Of a stretch of DNA of 64,000 nucleotides, positions 36,171-46,018 are shown in pieces (position 1 is the first letter of the stretch; each line of letters starts with the position of its first letter). The notes under the pieces are model-generated. The model did no database searches. It was not told the origin of the DNA and worked only from the letters and a program-made list of their open reading frames with translations. The stretch spans positions 7,380,501 through 7,444,500 of the forward strand of contig NC_065574.1 in assembly GCF_937616625.2 (NCBI RefSeq), written 5' to 3'. The position numbers were made by a program, and so were the translations under genes. Origin of the DNA: Mercurialis annua (taxonomy: Eukaryota; Streptophyta; Magnoliopsida; Malpighiales; Euphorbiaceae).

Positions 36171-36838
36171 TTTATACTGTTCATGTTCAGCTCGTGTTCG
36201 TTCATTTCTTGCGAACAAGCTCACGAACACGCTCGATAAGTACCAAACGAGCTTGTTCGCGAGCTCGTTCACGAACCCGTTCGTGTAATAGATAAAACAT
36301 ATAAATTTTGCGAGTACAAAATTATTTTTTATATCAAAACTACATAGTTTTTATATATTATATCAAAATTAGATAATTTTATTAAACCTATGTAATTTTA
36401 GAATAATATAAAATATTTATATATAAATTAATTTAAACATGAATTAGTACGCGAACACCCTAATCAAATTTCTAAACGAGTTTGTTTACCAACTCTATTC
36501 GATCTCGATCGTTCACGAACCACTAATCGAGTTGTTTGTGAACATAAACGAGATGGACATTACTATGTTCATATTCAGCTTGTTTAAACTAACGAACATA
36601 AAATCAAGGTCATAAGTCAGTTCATTTAGAATACGAACAAACACGAACTGAACTCTTATCAAGCTGCGAGCAGCTCGGTTCGTTTACACCCTACTCATAA
36701 TGTGTCATAATGTGGTTGACTCAATCTACATGACATGGTAGATTAAATCTATATAAGAATTCCTCATTAAATAAACACTCATCTTACAAATGACATATAG
36801 TATTAGTATTATTAAAACTCATCTTACAAAAAATAGTA

Positions 36839-37060
36839 CTCCCTCCGTTTTAAAATAGTTGTCTTTTAATACTTGTCATTTTAAAATATTAAGAAAGTAT
36901 TTATTACTAGTTTTCCACATATATCTCTTATTAATTCATTAGAAAAGTACAAAATACAAATAAAGAATTATAATAATTATTGTTAACAAGTTTAAAAAAA
37001 AGGTTAATTTAATAAAAATATATATAAATTTAACATATTTATTAAATTTTTAATCTGTAA
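36839..37060. mobile_element. Truncated Stowaway-like MITE
   Basis: ta followed by ctccctccgttttaaaatag, the classic Stowaway start. The body is clearly related to the complete copy at 54012-54299 (tcttattaattcattagaaa, acaaataaagaattata). The right inverted end is missing. Confidence 0.7.
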
Positions 37061-37091
37061 ATTAATGTCACCGGACTTTGTTTTCTTTATT

Positions 37092-37484
37092 GGCAAAAAT
37101 ACTGAAAACTCCCCCACCTTTGAACTTTTTTTCAATTCCACCACCACCTAGGAGAATTCTCAATTGCACCCTATTTAGGGTTTTCAGTTTTCATCTGTAC
37201 CCCAAAATATAAAAAATTGATAATTTAATTAATTTAATGATAAAATTATTAAAATCAACTAAATAGAGGGATTGTGTCATTAATTTTTCCATTTGAAGAA
37301 AACAAATAAATTAGTATATGAAGGATTAATTTAAACTTTTTTCTAAATGAAAAGAGATCATTTTAGTCAATTGGGGTACAGACGAAAACTGAAAACCCTA
37401 AATAAGGTGTAATTGAAAATTCTCCTACGTGGTGGTGCAATTGAAAACAAAATTAAAGGTGGGGGGTTTTTAAGTATTTTTGCC
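37092..37484. mobile_element. Mutator-like MITE with 9-bp TSD
   Basis: 393 bp. Left end ggcaaaaatactgaaaactc and right end gtttttaagtatttttgcc are inverted complements, and the inverted homology continues about 100 bp inward (ggagaattctcaattgcacc / aattgaaaattctcctacg). It is flanked by the perfect 9-bp duplication ttctttatt (37083-37091, 37485-37493). Open frames here are not genes. Confidence 0.92.
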
Positions 37485-37925
37485 TTCTTTATTTGATGAG
37501 AGTTTATGTCAAAGAAAGAGTAGTTAAGGGGAAATAAATGAGTTGAGAGAGGGTGGTGGCATTCAAAGATAGGAAGAAGAAAGCATGAGGTGCAAATGCA
37601 TTGAAGATATGTTGAAAAATAATGGCACGTGAAACTAGGCCTCATCATCTTCATCTTCAACCTACACAATACACATGGATGGTGGAATAAGGATATGGTT
37701 GCATGCATCTAATATATCCTTTTGTGTTGAAACTCGTAAAAATTAGCTGTATCTCTTACTACTCCCATTTACTGCTGCTATATTAATTGCGTATTACGCA
37801 TCAAACACGCTAATTCCTCTCTTTTCTACCCTTGTCTAACTATAGATGCTTCTTCTTTTACCACCACACTGCCATTCTTACGCCACATTAGTTAAATTAA
37901 AATATGCTACCAGTACTTAACGGGA

Positions 37926-38105
37926 GTGTTTATCCCACACAACGGATGTGTCACGTCATTTTTACAACAAGCTAATAATTATTTACGATAGGGAATTTTT
38001 ATTTATTACTCATTTTTTTTATCATTAAACATTTGCACATGGCTAATGCCTTATTGGTTTATTGCACGAATGACGAGGCGCAGCCGTTGCGTTGTATAAT
38101 TATTC
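37926..38105. mobile_element. MITE, copy 2 of the 25649-25830 family
   Basis: tttatcccacacaacggatg at the left and gcagccgttgcgttgtataa at the right are inverted ends. The interior cacatggctaatgc and gatagggaatttttatt match the first copy. More diverged than copy 1. Confidence 0.7.
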
Positions 38106-38175
38106 ACTTAACGGAGTATAAAATGGGACACTGTCAAACAAGAAAATTAAACGTGTATTAATAAAACAAAAGATT

Positions 38176-38359
38176 TTTTTTGTTGCTCATAGGGTTTTAA
38201 CCGTTGTCCTGATTAATGTCGATCCGATCCGCGTCGTGCACCTGACATGATAGGTGAGTCTGTCAGCGGAGATTTTCTACACTCGCAAGACTCGAGCCCG
38301 AAACTTTGTGTAAGCGATAGCAAGCCGCTTATCGCTTGTATCAACCTCCGTTAATAGAA
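38176..38359 (-). mobile_element. tRNA-derived SINE (family B, Au-like), with 13-bp TSD
   Basis: Minus-strand SINE of 184 bp flanked by the perfect duplication aaaacaaaagatt (38163-38175, 38360-38372). The body (gcacctgacatgataggtga, gatccgatccgcgtcg) is shared with the copy at 54344-54532. On the minus strand the B box lies in ttcgggctcgagtcttgcg and the A-box region is at the high-coordinate end. It ends in a short T/A tail. Confidence 0.85.
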
Positions 38360-38372
38360 AAAACAAAAGATT

Positions 38373-39912
38373 ATTTGTATTGCTACTTCCAACCTTTTTT
38401 ATTTGTAGCGGTTTAAATATCTATATCTATATCTATATATAATTTATAATTTATCTATCTATGTATATCTATATTATAATATATATAAAACTGTATTAGC
38501 GGAAAGAACATTTTCATTCATAGACAAAAATACCCTCTTCATAATAGACTTTTCTTATTAGAATTTTTTTCTAATCTTAATCAACCTCTAACACTTTTAT
38601 GGAAATAAAACTTATCTACATATCTTCTTAACTTTTCTAAAATATTGCAATTTATGAATAACATCGAGTTTTCTTATATACATTAATTTATTTATATTAT
38701 TAATTTAATATTTTTATATTTAAATAATTTCAAATATGAATTATGATAAATTTAAAAAAAGATAAAATTACATGTGAAAATTTCAAATATAAGAGTTTTA
38801 ATATCACGCTCAACAATTTTAAATATAAATAATAAATTATTAGGTAACAAAGTTAAAATATTTATATCTTAATATAATATATATAGGATTTATCATACAA
38901 AATTTATATTTATTATTATAAATAATGTATTAACAGATCATATTACAAATACAATATTAATTAACCATTCATATCACACCTAAAATATAAATAGATAAAG
39001 TAAGCGTATAATCTTAAATAAATAATATTAAATAGATTCATGAACATATCTATATTAAATTTTGGAGGTTGTAGAAAATAGATCTTAAAAATCTTATGCA
39101 ACTAATATATTTTATATTTTAACGTCTTTATATGGTCATATGTATTAATTTATTTATATTATTAATCTAATTTTATTTTAATTTTATATTTAAATAGTAT
39201 CAAATATAAATGATGATCAATAAAAAAAACACATTCAACTATCTCAAATATAAAATCATGATATTCATATAATAAAAAATTACGTTCAAACAATCTCAAA
39301 TATTAATCATGATAAATAATAAAATTATAAATCATGTGCAAGCGCACTTGCAAAGCAAACTAGTAATGTTTAAAATATTATATCGCATATTTTAATTTTT
39401 TAATTGTTGGCATTGTGTAGTTTATATATAGTCGTTTTTCACAAAATATAAAACTGTAAAAATATTTAAAAAAACCGACACCGTTTTTATAAAGGTAAGA
39501 AATGGAAATATACTCCGGAAGGGACATGGGGACGTAAAAAAGGGATCCTATCAACTTGTCCCGACCTAGGATAATAAGTTCATGATCTTGGTCTTATCTT
39601 ACTTCATCGTCGAAAAAGAAGACTTCCGTCGACAAATTCATAGGTAGCTTCATTCTTTTTGGGTGTGAAGCAGTGTCAAACCAAAATACCCAACAAGCAT
39701 TACCGCAATACCAAAAATTTAAAAGATAGGACGTGTGATTCAACGTTTTAAAATTGCACTTAAACTGCTACAAACAGGAAAGATTAGGGTTTAATATTGC
39801 CAATAGCCATAATAAAACAAATGTTGGCAGTGGTAGTAGCTAGTAGACTGTAGAGGCATCATACAAGAACATTAATGTTAACCAACGCCATAGACAAACA
39901 TTAATGTTGCCC
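38373..39912. other. Gene-free AT-rich region up to the extensin-like promoter
   Basis: Very AT-rich with small (ctatat)n tracts near 38420-38480. The words atctcaaatataa and aaatcatgat repeat loosely through 38700-39320, suggesting old repeats. The phrase gtgcaagcgcacttgcaaagc near 39350 looks like the end of some insertion but could not be assigned. Confidence 0.4.
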
Positions 39913-39920
39913 TATATATA
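39913..39920 (+). promoter_or_regulatory. TATA box of the extensin-like gene
   Basis: cctatatatactcatc lies about 85 bp upstream of the start codon. This spacing fits a 50-60 base leader. No other TATA candidate lies closer. Confidence 0.65.
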
Positions 39921-39974
39921 CTCATCTGAGTTGTTTGCTTCATGCATGCAGATTGCAGAGTAGAGTAAACAAAA

Positions 39975-40003
39975 ATGAAGAGATGAGAGATCAAACAAAA
40001 TGA
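39975..40003 (+). promoter_or_regulatory. Two minute upstream ORFs before the extensin-like start
   Basis: ATG AAG AGA TGA at 39975-39986 and ATG at 39983 running to TGA at 40001-40003. The stop of the second overlaps the main ATG (40000-40002) as ATGA, an arrangement that could favour reinitiation. Whether they are in the mRNA depends on the true start site. Confidence 0.5.
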
Positions 40004-41193
40004 AGCTAAACATACTCATTCTTATTCTCTTCTCACTCCTTTTGCTAACACACTCACTCCTTGAATCCACCACAACTTACAACACCACCACCACTGAAGA
40101 AGAAATAGAAGAAGAAAAAAGAAGCAGTAGTAATAGAACTCCGCCGTCAAGAAGCGGAAATAGAAGTAGAAGCAGAGGCAGAGGCCGAACCGGAAGCCGA
40201 AACAGAGGAAGAGGAAGAGGCGGAAGCAGAAGCAGAGGAAGATCTAACTGTGACCCTGTTTTTGAATACCTGTTTGATTCATGTGGCCAATGGCCTTTCC
40301 CTACTTACCCTTCGCCGGACAATCCGTTTAACCCTACGCCCAGACCCTCACCTCCTAAGAGAAAAACTCCGCCGTTGCCGCCACCTCTCGTCCCTTCTCC
40401 TCCTCCTTCTCCCACCCCAATTGTCCCATCTCCACCGCCGCCTGTAGTTCAACCTTCTCCTTCTCCACCTCCAGTTGTTCCATCTCCACCACCTGTTGTC
40501 CCATCTCCATCTCCATCTCCACCTCCTGTTGTTCCGTCACCACCACCCTGCAACTGTAATTCACCACCGCCGGTTCCTTCTCCACCACCTCCTTCTCCTT
40601 CTCCGCCACCCCCAATTCCACCACCACCATTAGTTCCATCTCCACCCCCTCCATCATCACCACCTCCTGAAATACAACCACCAATAATATTCCCACCTCC
40701 ACCATTAGTTCCTTCACCGCCTCCACCTGACATTATACCATGGCTATCACCTCCAGATGATCAGTTTCCTCTAGCACCACCGCTAGTCCCTATGTTTGAT
40801 CCACCACCGACACCAACATTTGATTTTACACCGGCACCACCGCTTGTCCCCATGTTTGATCCGCCACCACAACAAGATATGCCACCAGCTGATAATCAGT
40901 TTACACCAGCACCACCACTAGTCCCTATTTTCAATCTACCACCGCCAGTGCAAGATTTACCACCATTCTTTCCCATTAATATTTCTCCACCACCGGATTA
41001 TCAGCCTCCGCAATTTCCATTACTGCCTCCAGATCAGCCACCGTTTGCATTTAATCCGCCTGTAATATCAACCCCGACGGTACCTGATCTTTTTCTACCA
41101 CCTCCGTTGGTGCCTGATATTGATAGTCCACAGGAGCCATTACCATTTTCATATGCACCACCTGTACCTGATGCTATGTTCAATGAGCCATGA
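40000..41193 (+). CDS. Secreted proline-rich extensin-like protein with Arg/Gly-rich N-terminus
   Basis: Single exon, 397 aa. Residues 1-19 form a clear signal peptide (MKLNILILILFSLLLL). After a Thr/Glu stretch comes an Arg/Gly/Ser-rich segment (46-82). A small cysteine module follows, CDPVFEYLFDSCGQWPFP (Cys84 and Cys95), and then a proline-rich domain to the end. That domain holds several SPPPP blocks, which in extensins are hydroxylated and arabinosylated, a CNC pair, and repeated APPLVPMFDPPP units near residues 264-320. The Tyr cross-linking motifs of classical extensins are not visible. It is therefore probably a cell-wall or apoplastic hydroxyproline-rich glycoprotein of the chimeric type. 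The strongly basic RG segment is unusual for a secreted protein. The antisense open frames only reflect proline codons. Confidence 0.85.
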   Translation: MKLNILILILFSLLLLTHSLLESTTTYNTTTTEEEIEEEKRSSSNRTPPSRSGNRSRSRGRGRTGSRNRGRGRGGSRSRGRSNCDPVFEYLFDSCGQWPFPTYPSPDNPFNPTPRPSPPKRKTPPLPPPLVPSPPPSPTPIVPSPPPPVVQPSPSPPPVVPSPPPVVPSPSPSPPPVVPSPPPCNCNSPPPVPSPPPPSPSPPPPIPPPPLVPSPPPPSSPPPEIQPPIIFPPPPLVPSPPPPDIIPWLSPPDDQFPLAPPLVPMFDPPPTPTFDFTPAPPLVPMFDPPPQQDMPPADNQFTPAPPLVPIFNLPPPVQDLPPFFPINISPPPDYQPPQFPLLPPDQPPFAFNPPVISTPTVPDLFLPPPLVPDIDSPQEPLPFSYAPPVPDAMFNEP

Positions 41194-41584
41194 CAACCAT
41201 TGACACCACCCCTAACTTTTGTGCATTCATTGAAGATTTGAATGTTTCTTTTATAGTACTCGAAGTAATTTGCTCACACAAAATAATTAAGCAGATAAGA
41301 GTCTGGACGTCGTAGTTTTGTTTAGTGTTTATGTATTTTCGTTTCATTTTTTTTCCGGTCATTATAGAGTGGGATTTGCATGGCTTAATTTTGTTGATCT
41401 TCTAATTAAACTGTCTGTACGAAGGAACTTGATTAGTACTACTACTTTATACTAATATTCACACTTATTAGTGATACAGGCAGTCTAACGGTTCATTTAA
41501 TTCTAAAATGTTATGAAATTTATTTATAAAGTAAATGAAATTGTAATCAATTTATTTAGTAGTTATTTTTTAAAATTTTAGAAA
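41194..41584. other. 3' flank of the extensin-like gene, no further gene
   Basis: AT-rich sequence, presumably the 3' UTR and a short spacer before the LINE relic. No clear poly(A) signal stands out among several AT-rich candidates. Confidence 0.4.
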
Positions 41585-42757
41585 ATTGATTGTGTTTATA
41601 TCAATACATAGGCCAAATGGTTGGCCGTGTTATCAAAATTGATTATTTCACGGAAGCTGCGGAAAGAGGTAAGTTTGCTAGAATTGCTGTGGATTTGGAC
41701 CTAAACAAACCCTTAGTGTCGCAGTTCTGTCTCGATGGAAAAGTGCAATTTGTGGAGTATGAATGCCTTCCTAGGATTTGTTTTAATTGCGGAAAATTTG
41801 GTCACGTTAAAGAGAAATGTCCTGAGATCATTATCAATAACCAGGTGAATTCTAGCTCTATTATGGAAGGTCAGAATAATGTTCAAAAGACTCCGGCGGC
41901 CGTTACAGGGGAGAATGCAAACCCTAGTTTTGGGCCTTGGATGATGGTGAACAAGAAGAGAAGGTCAACAACTAGTAATGGTAACAAAAATAATTTACAT
42001 CGCGGTAAATCTTCAAATGTCAACAATCAACGGGGCTCTAGGTTTCAAATTTTGGAAAGGGATAATGTGGAAGATATTACTGAGATAAGCAATAATCCGG
42101 TAATTGTGGAAGAGAATTTGGAAAGAAATAGTCTTCCTCAGTATATGGGAAGTAAACAGATAAGTCATGCAAACTTTGACAAAAATGCCCCTAAGGATAA
42201 TGATAGTCTATCATATTTGAAAAGCTCAGAGGATGCTCGGATTGGCTCAAGTCAACAACCCAAAACTCGTTTTATCGTGAACAAAGTCCAAACTTCTTTG
42301 GATTCTTCAAAACACACAGCAGTAAATGTAATTTACAACTCCTCTACTGTTAATCAAGAGAGGACAATCTCGACAACCTCGATGGAGAAGATGGATAGTG
42401 ACATTGTTCATTTTCCTAACAAGAAATCAATACCACCAGATAGAGAAGACATCGGTGGCCATTTGCAAACAAACATTATTGACCCTTGTCTTAGTTTGCT
42501 GGAAAATTCAAATATTGAAATGGCAATGATGGAAGAGTTCATTGACACAGATGGAAAAATGATGGCAAGAGGAGAAGATATGGAAGGGGTTTCTCATACC
42601 CCACTATAATGGGTATGTGGCGCTTCCATGTCCATGAAGTTATATTCTATGTTTCAATGGATTAGGCTCGATTCATTTGAAATTTTTCATGATGCAAGTT
42701 TTTTTCATTAGTTTGTTTTAGGCAATTGCCTCTTTTCCTTGTACCAAAAAAAAAAAA
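41585..42757 (+). mobile_element. LINE retrotransposon remnant with ORF1 and 3' tail but no ORF2
   Basis: Contains the ORF1 fragment at 41590-42609, followed after only about 130 bp by a LINE-like end, ttttccttgtacc and a run of 13 A (42743-42757). ORF2 (endonuclease and reverse transcriptase, usually about 4 kb) is absent. The 5' part of ORF1 is also missing. A target-site duplication was not found. Confidence 0.72.
41590..42609 (+). pseudogene. LINE ORF1 (gag-like zinc-knuckle) fragment
   Basis: Open frame of 339 codons. The first ~60 residues are the end of a DUF4283-type domain (QMVGRVIKIDYFTEAAERGK, FARIAVDLDLNKPL). A zinc knuckle follows, CFNCGKFGHVKEKC (CX2CX4HX4C intact), and then a long polar region with MVNKKRRS. 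This is the nucleic-acid-binding ORF1 of plant LINEs. The usual N-terminal half is missing, so the frame, though open, is a truncated relic and not a host gene. An expressed domesticated gene is possible but has no support here. Confidence 0.75.
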
Positions 42758-43280
42758 TAAATTTCAATTTATATACTACTATTATTTACACCAAAAAACA
42801 ACATATTGTAGGAATTTGCCAATTTGCCAATTTTTCAATTAAAATTAGTTTTATTGTAATATTAGATAGTTTGCATTTGATTTTCAATGTGAGCCGTACT
42901 AGCATTCAAATAAACAAGTGATAAATTTCGTATTAGAAAAGCAAATGACATCAATTAAAATTTACTAACGATTTCGAGTTAAATTTATTGATAAGAAAAA
43001 TATCATATCGGTTAAACTCTCTATTCTTCTTTTTAAATTTTTAAAAGAAAATACTTAATTCACTTATTTTAATTTATATTTTATTGTACCGTTTTATATG
43101 ACATGTTTTATTAGTTTAATTCCTATTCAAAATATATGCATAATTTTTTTTAAATTGGTCCACTCATTTGTTGTCACATCACGTGGGTTAAAAAAATTGG
43201 GTTAAATAGAATTACTCTTTTTTAAAAGAAAAAATATTTATCTATAACCATAAGATTTAACTCCATGATCAAGTAAGCCC

Positions 43281-43490
43281 GAAAAGATTCATTTATGCCT
43301 CTAACGTCTTAAAAAGTGAATAACCAGACTCCAATTTTAACGCACAAATGTGATGTTGGGGTCTAGTTGTCAAATTCAAAAGTCTACTTGTTCATTTTTT
43401 AAGATTTTGGGGAGCATATTTGAACCTTTTAAAATGTTGAAAGCTTATTTGATTATGGAGATATATTTTAAGGGCATAAATGACCCTTTT
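43281..43490. mobile_element. Small MITE upstream of the F-box/LRR gene
   Basis: The left end gaaaagattcatttatgcct is the near-complement of the right end agggcataaatgacccttttc (about 19 of 20 aligned bases on the core). The interior is non-coding. It ends about 140 bp before the F-box start codon, so it probably lies in the promoter. Confidence 0.7.
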
Positions 43491-43628
43491 CCCTTTTCAA
43501 AATACATGACGTAGGAATAACAAGCCAATCAGGCAATCATACAATTGAAGATCAGAACCGTTAGCATCGAAAACCCAGAGAGTAGAATCATCACTTACAT
43601 TCTTCAATCTTCCAAATCTCCGATCAAA

Positions 43629-45365
43629 ATGAGTTCGAAACAATTCGATCTACCTCAAGAATGTTGGGAACTAATCTTCAATTCCCTCGACCACCACCGT
43701 CACTTCGAACCCCTCTCCTTAGTCTCCCCCCGTTTCCTCTCCATCACCAACCACCTCCGCCAAACCCTTATCATCTCCTCCCACACCCTCCCTCTCCTCC
43801 CCCGCCTCCTCCGCCGCTTCCCCAATCTCAAATCCATCCATATCTCCCAATTATTCGATGCCAATCTCAATTCCCTCCTCCACCGCCTCTCCAAGTCAAA
43901 ATTCGACCTCGAAACCCTCACGATCGCGAATCAGACCCAGTTTCCCCATTCGGGTCTGGGTCAGTTAGGGCTAACCATGAGAAATTTGAGGAAATTGAAT
44001 TGCTCGAAAATGTCGGGTTTACAAGATAATGATTTGTTTTTGATTGGGTCTTCGTTTCCTTTGCTTGAGGAGATTGATATTAGCTTTCCTGTTTATAATT
44101 CTCGGTTTAATCCGAATGGGTCGTTGGATTTGCATTGTTTTTCAGGGATTGTTACGGATGAAGGAGTTCTTCATTTGGCTAGGAAACTTAGTAAGCTGTT
44201 AAAGATTGATCTCTCTGGTAATCGGTTCATTAGTGATAAGTCTCTTAAGTTTTTATCATTGAATTGTCTGTTATTAAGTGAGGTTCGGGTTTATGATTGC
44301 GATTTCATTACGCAGAATGGGATTAGTTTAGTTTTGCGTAATTGTGCTTGTTTGAATTCTATTTCGTTGGATAGTGTCGGGATACCTTCTATAGATATTT
44401 TCTTTCAAGAGTCTTTTAGTTATGCGAAAACATTGTCTGTTCTTCATCTTTCGAATTCGTTTATTTCCGATGAATTGCTTCATTTGGTTTCTGAAGCTTG
44501 TCTTCCGTTAAAGAAATTGACTCTCTCGTATTGCTACAATTTCTCGTTTGCTGGCATTTTTTCGTTATTGTATAGGTATCAGTTTCTTGTCTACTTAGAT
44601 CTCGAAGGGGCAAACTTTCTCACCGATGAGTCTATGATTGAGTTACTTAATTTTCTTTGCAACTTGTCGTATATAAACCTCAGTTTATGTTCTAAGCTCA
44701 CGAGTTTGACCTTCTTCGCCCTGTTGAAAAATTGTCCCTTATTGGAAGATATCAAAATGGAGAGAACTAACTTAGGCGTCGAAGAGTGTATGGTTGATAT
44801 GGCGAGTAATATGCGGATCAGGTCAGTAAGGTTGGCTGGGAGTAATAGTTTGAGTGATGAATGTCTGGTGAAAATTGCGTTATGTTGCCCGAGGTTACAA
44901 GTTCTGCAGATGAGCTATTGTTTTTCGGTTACTGAAGAAGGGATCAAAGGTCTTCTTAATAACTGTAGTGAAATTAGGCATTTGGAGATGAATCGATGCA
45001 TAGGGATAAATAATCTCGATATAGATATTGAACTTCCTAAATTGGAGGTTTTGCAAGTGCAAGGACCGGGAGTTGATGATGACTCTTTGGCGGTTATTGC
45101 AAAGAGATGCCAGATGCTGATGCATCTGGACTTGGAAGGTTGCTTGAATGTGACGGCGAAAGGGGTGAACGAAGTGGTACAGAAGTGTACGAGACTGAGG
45201 GAGTTAAATTTGAAGTGGTGCGATAATGTGAGAGTTGATATGGTATCAAGTATGGTGTTTTCAAGGCCATCGTTAAGGAAAATTATTCCACCGTGTGGAT
45301 TCATTCTTACTGATAATCAGATTAGTTTTTTCAAGCGACATGGATGTTTAGTCTGTAAGGACTAG
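43629..45365 (+). CDS. F-box/LRR protein, substrate receptor of an SCF ubiquitin ligase (At1g80630-like)
   Basis: Intronless, 578 aa from ATG 43629. An in-frame ATG at 43545 would add 28 residues without domain content, so the later start is chosen. Residues 7-45 form the F-box (FDLPQECWELIFNSLDHHRH, then LSLVSPRFLSITN), which binds SKP1. From about 75 to the end runs an array of cysteine-containing LRRs of the RNI/GRR1 type with recurrent L..L.L..C..(I/L)TD.G motifs, e.g. LLSEVRVYDCDFITQNGI, LMHLDLEGCLNVTAKGV and LRELNLKWCDNV. By family knowledge this selects proteins for ubiquitination; the substrate is unknown. A poly(A)-signal-like aataaa lies at 45505. The match in order with Arabidopsis supports orthology to the RNI-like gene there. 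Confidence 0.9.
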   Translation: MSSKQFDLPQECWELIFNSLDHHRHFEPLSLVSPRFLSITNHLRQTLIISSHTLPLLPRLLRRFPNLKSIHISQLFDANLNSLLHRLSKSKFDLETLTIANQTQFPHSGLGQLGLTMRNLRKLNCSKMSGLQDNDLFLIGSSFPLLEEIDISFPVYNSRFNPNGSLDLHCFSGIVTDEGVLHLARKLSKLLKIDLSGNRFISDKSLKFLSLNCLLLSEVRVYDCDFITQNGISLVLRNCACLNSISLDSVGIPSIDIFFQESFSYAKTLSVLHLSNSFISDELLHLVSEACLPLKKLTLSYCYNFSFAGIFSLLYRYQFLVYLDLEGANFLTDESMIELLNFLCNLSYINLSLCSKLTSLTFFALLKNCPLLEDIKMERTNLGVEECMVDMASNMRIRSVRLAGSNSLSDECLVKIALCCPRLQVLQMSYCFSVTEEGIKGLLNNCSEIRHLEMNRCIGINNLDIDIELPKLEVLQVQGPGVDDDSLAVIAKRCQMLMHLDLEGCLNVTAKGVNEVVQKCTRLRELNLKWCDNVRVDMVSSMVFSRPSLRKIIPPCGFILTDNQISFFKRHGCLVCKD

Positions 45366-45642
45366 TGTTCATGGTGCTTATTGATTTGATTAAATTTTCT
45401 AGTTCCGATTCCTATACCGAATTGTTTGAGAGATGGAGATAGCTTTCTATGAGTTGTAACATTTTAATGTCTTTTTTCTGTATTTCTATGAATTAAGTTG
45501 ATAGAATAAAGTTACATACAACATGCAAGGTCGAACTGTTCCCGGTGTTCATAACAATTAGCAAGCACAATTTTCTTTTGTTTTCTCAGTTAAGCTAAGC
45601 TTCAGCAGCTTGCTTCATGTGTATGTCTGTGTGTATAAATGG

Positions 45643-46018
45643 CAAAATACATATTTGAGTCCATGCACCTGACCACTTTTTTGTTTTGAATTCTACACTT
45701 TTATTTATCAATATCGGGTCCTTACCTTTTAAATTGTGTAGACATGTAGTCCCTTCATCATGAAAAGAAACACGTATACTTCAAGCGTTGTTGCGACCTG
45801 ATAATTTTTTTTATTCGTTTCCATACTTTATCTAAATTTGGTTTTGTACCTTTATTTTTACGATTAAGTTACTAAATTGTTTTTTATCCTACATGTATTG
45901 ACAACATTAACATTTTGTGTGACATAGGGATCCAATATCTACAAATTAGAAGTGTAAAGACTTGATATCAATTTCAAAAATAGGACAAGTTGAGGGATCT
46001 AAATACTCATTATGCTTA
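45643..46018. mobile_element. MITE-like element between tataaatgg repeats
   Basis: A 376-bp unit flanked by the direct repeat tataaatgg (45634-45642, 46019-46027). The ends are imperfect inverted repeats (atacatatttgagtccatgc / caagttgagggatctaaata). The left part recurs at about 49538 (gcataatgcatatagatcca, tgtacttgtcc). The 9-bp duplication suggests a Mutator-like origin. Confidence 0.6.

Larger units (their letters stand above)
32290..36693. mobile_element. DNA transposon with gtgtaaa(t/c)gaaccgag ends, split by a CACTA insertion
   Basis: The left end aaaggtgtaaatgaaccgag (32291) is the inverted complement of the right end ctcggttcgtttacaccct (36674-36692). Both arms are full of gttcatgttcag, gctcgttcacgaac-type words. 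The 3.8 kb CACTA element at 32387-36170 interrupts it. Without it the host element is about 0.6 kb and non-coding. Superfamily and target-site duplication are unresolved. Confidence 0.7.

Noticed and set aside
37367..37708. 113-codon open frame on the minus strand
   Set aside because: Its 3' third lies in the Mutator-like MITE at 37092-37484, and the protein shows no family features or domain composition.
40355..40733. Antisense frames of Gly- and Glu/Val-rich proteins
   Set aside because: Complement of the proline-codon repeats of the extensin-like gene.
41590..42609. Host zinc-knuckle protein gene
   Set aside because: The DUF4283 end plus CCHC arrangement and the LINE-type 3' tail point to a retrotransposon ORF1 relic.
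43661..44029. Proline-rich alternative frame inside the F-box gene
   Set aside because: Shadow of the C-rich start of the F-box/LRR coding sequence; the LRR frame continues throughout.
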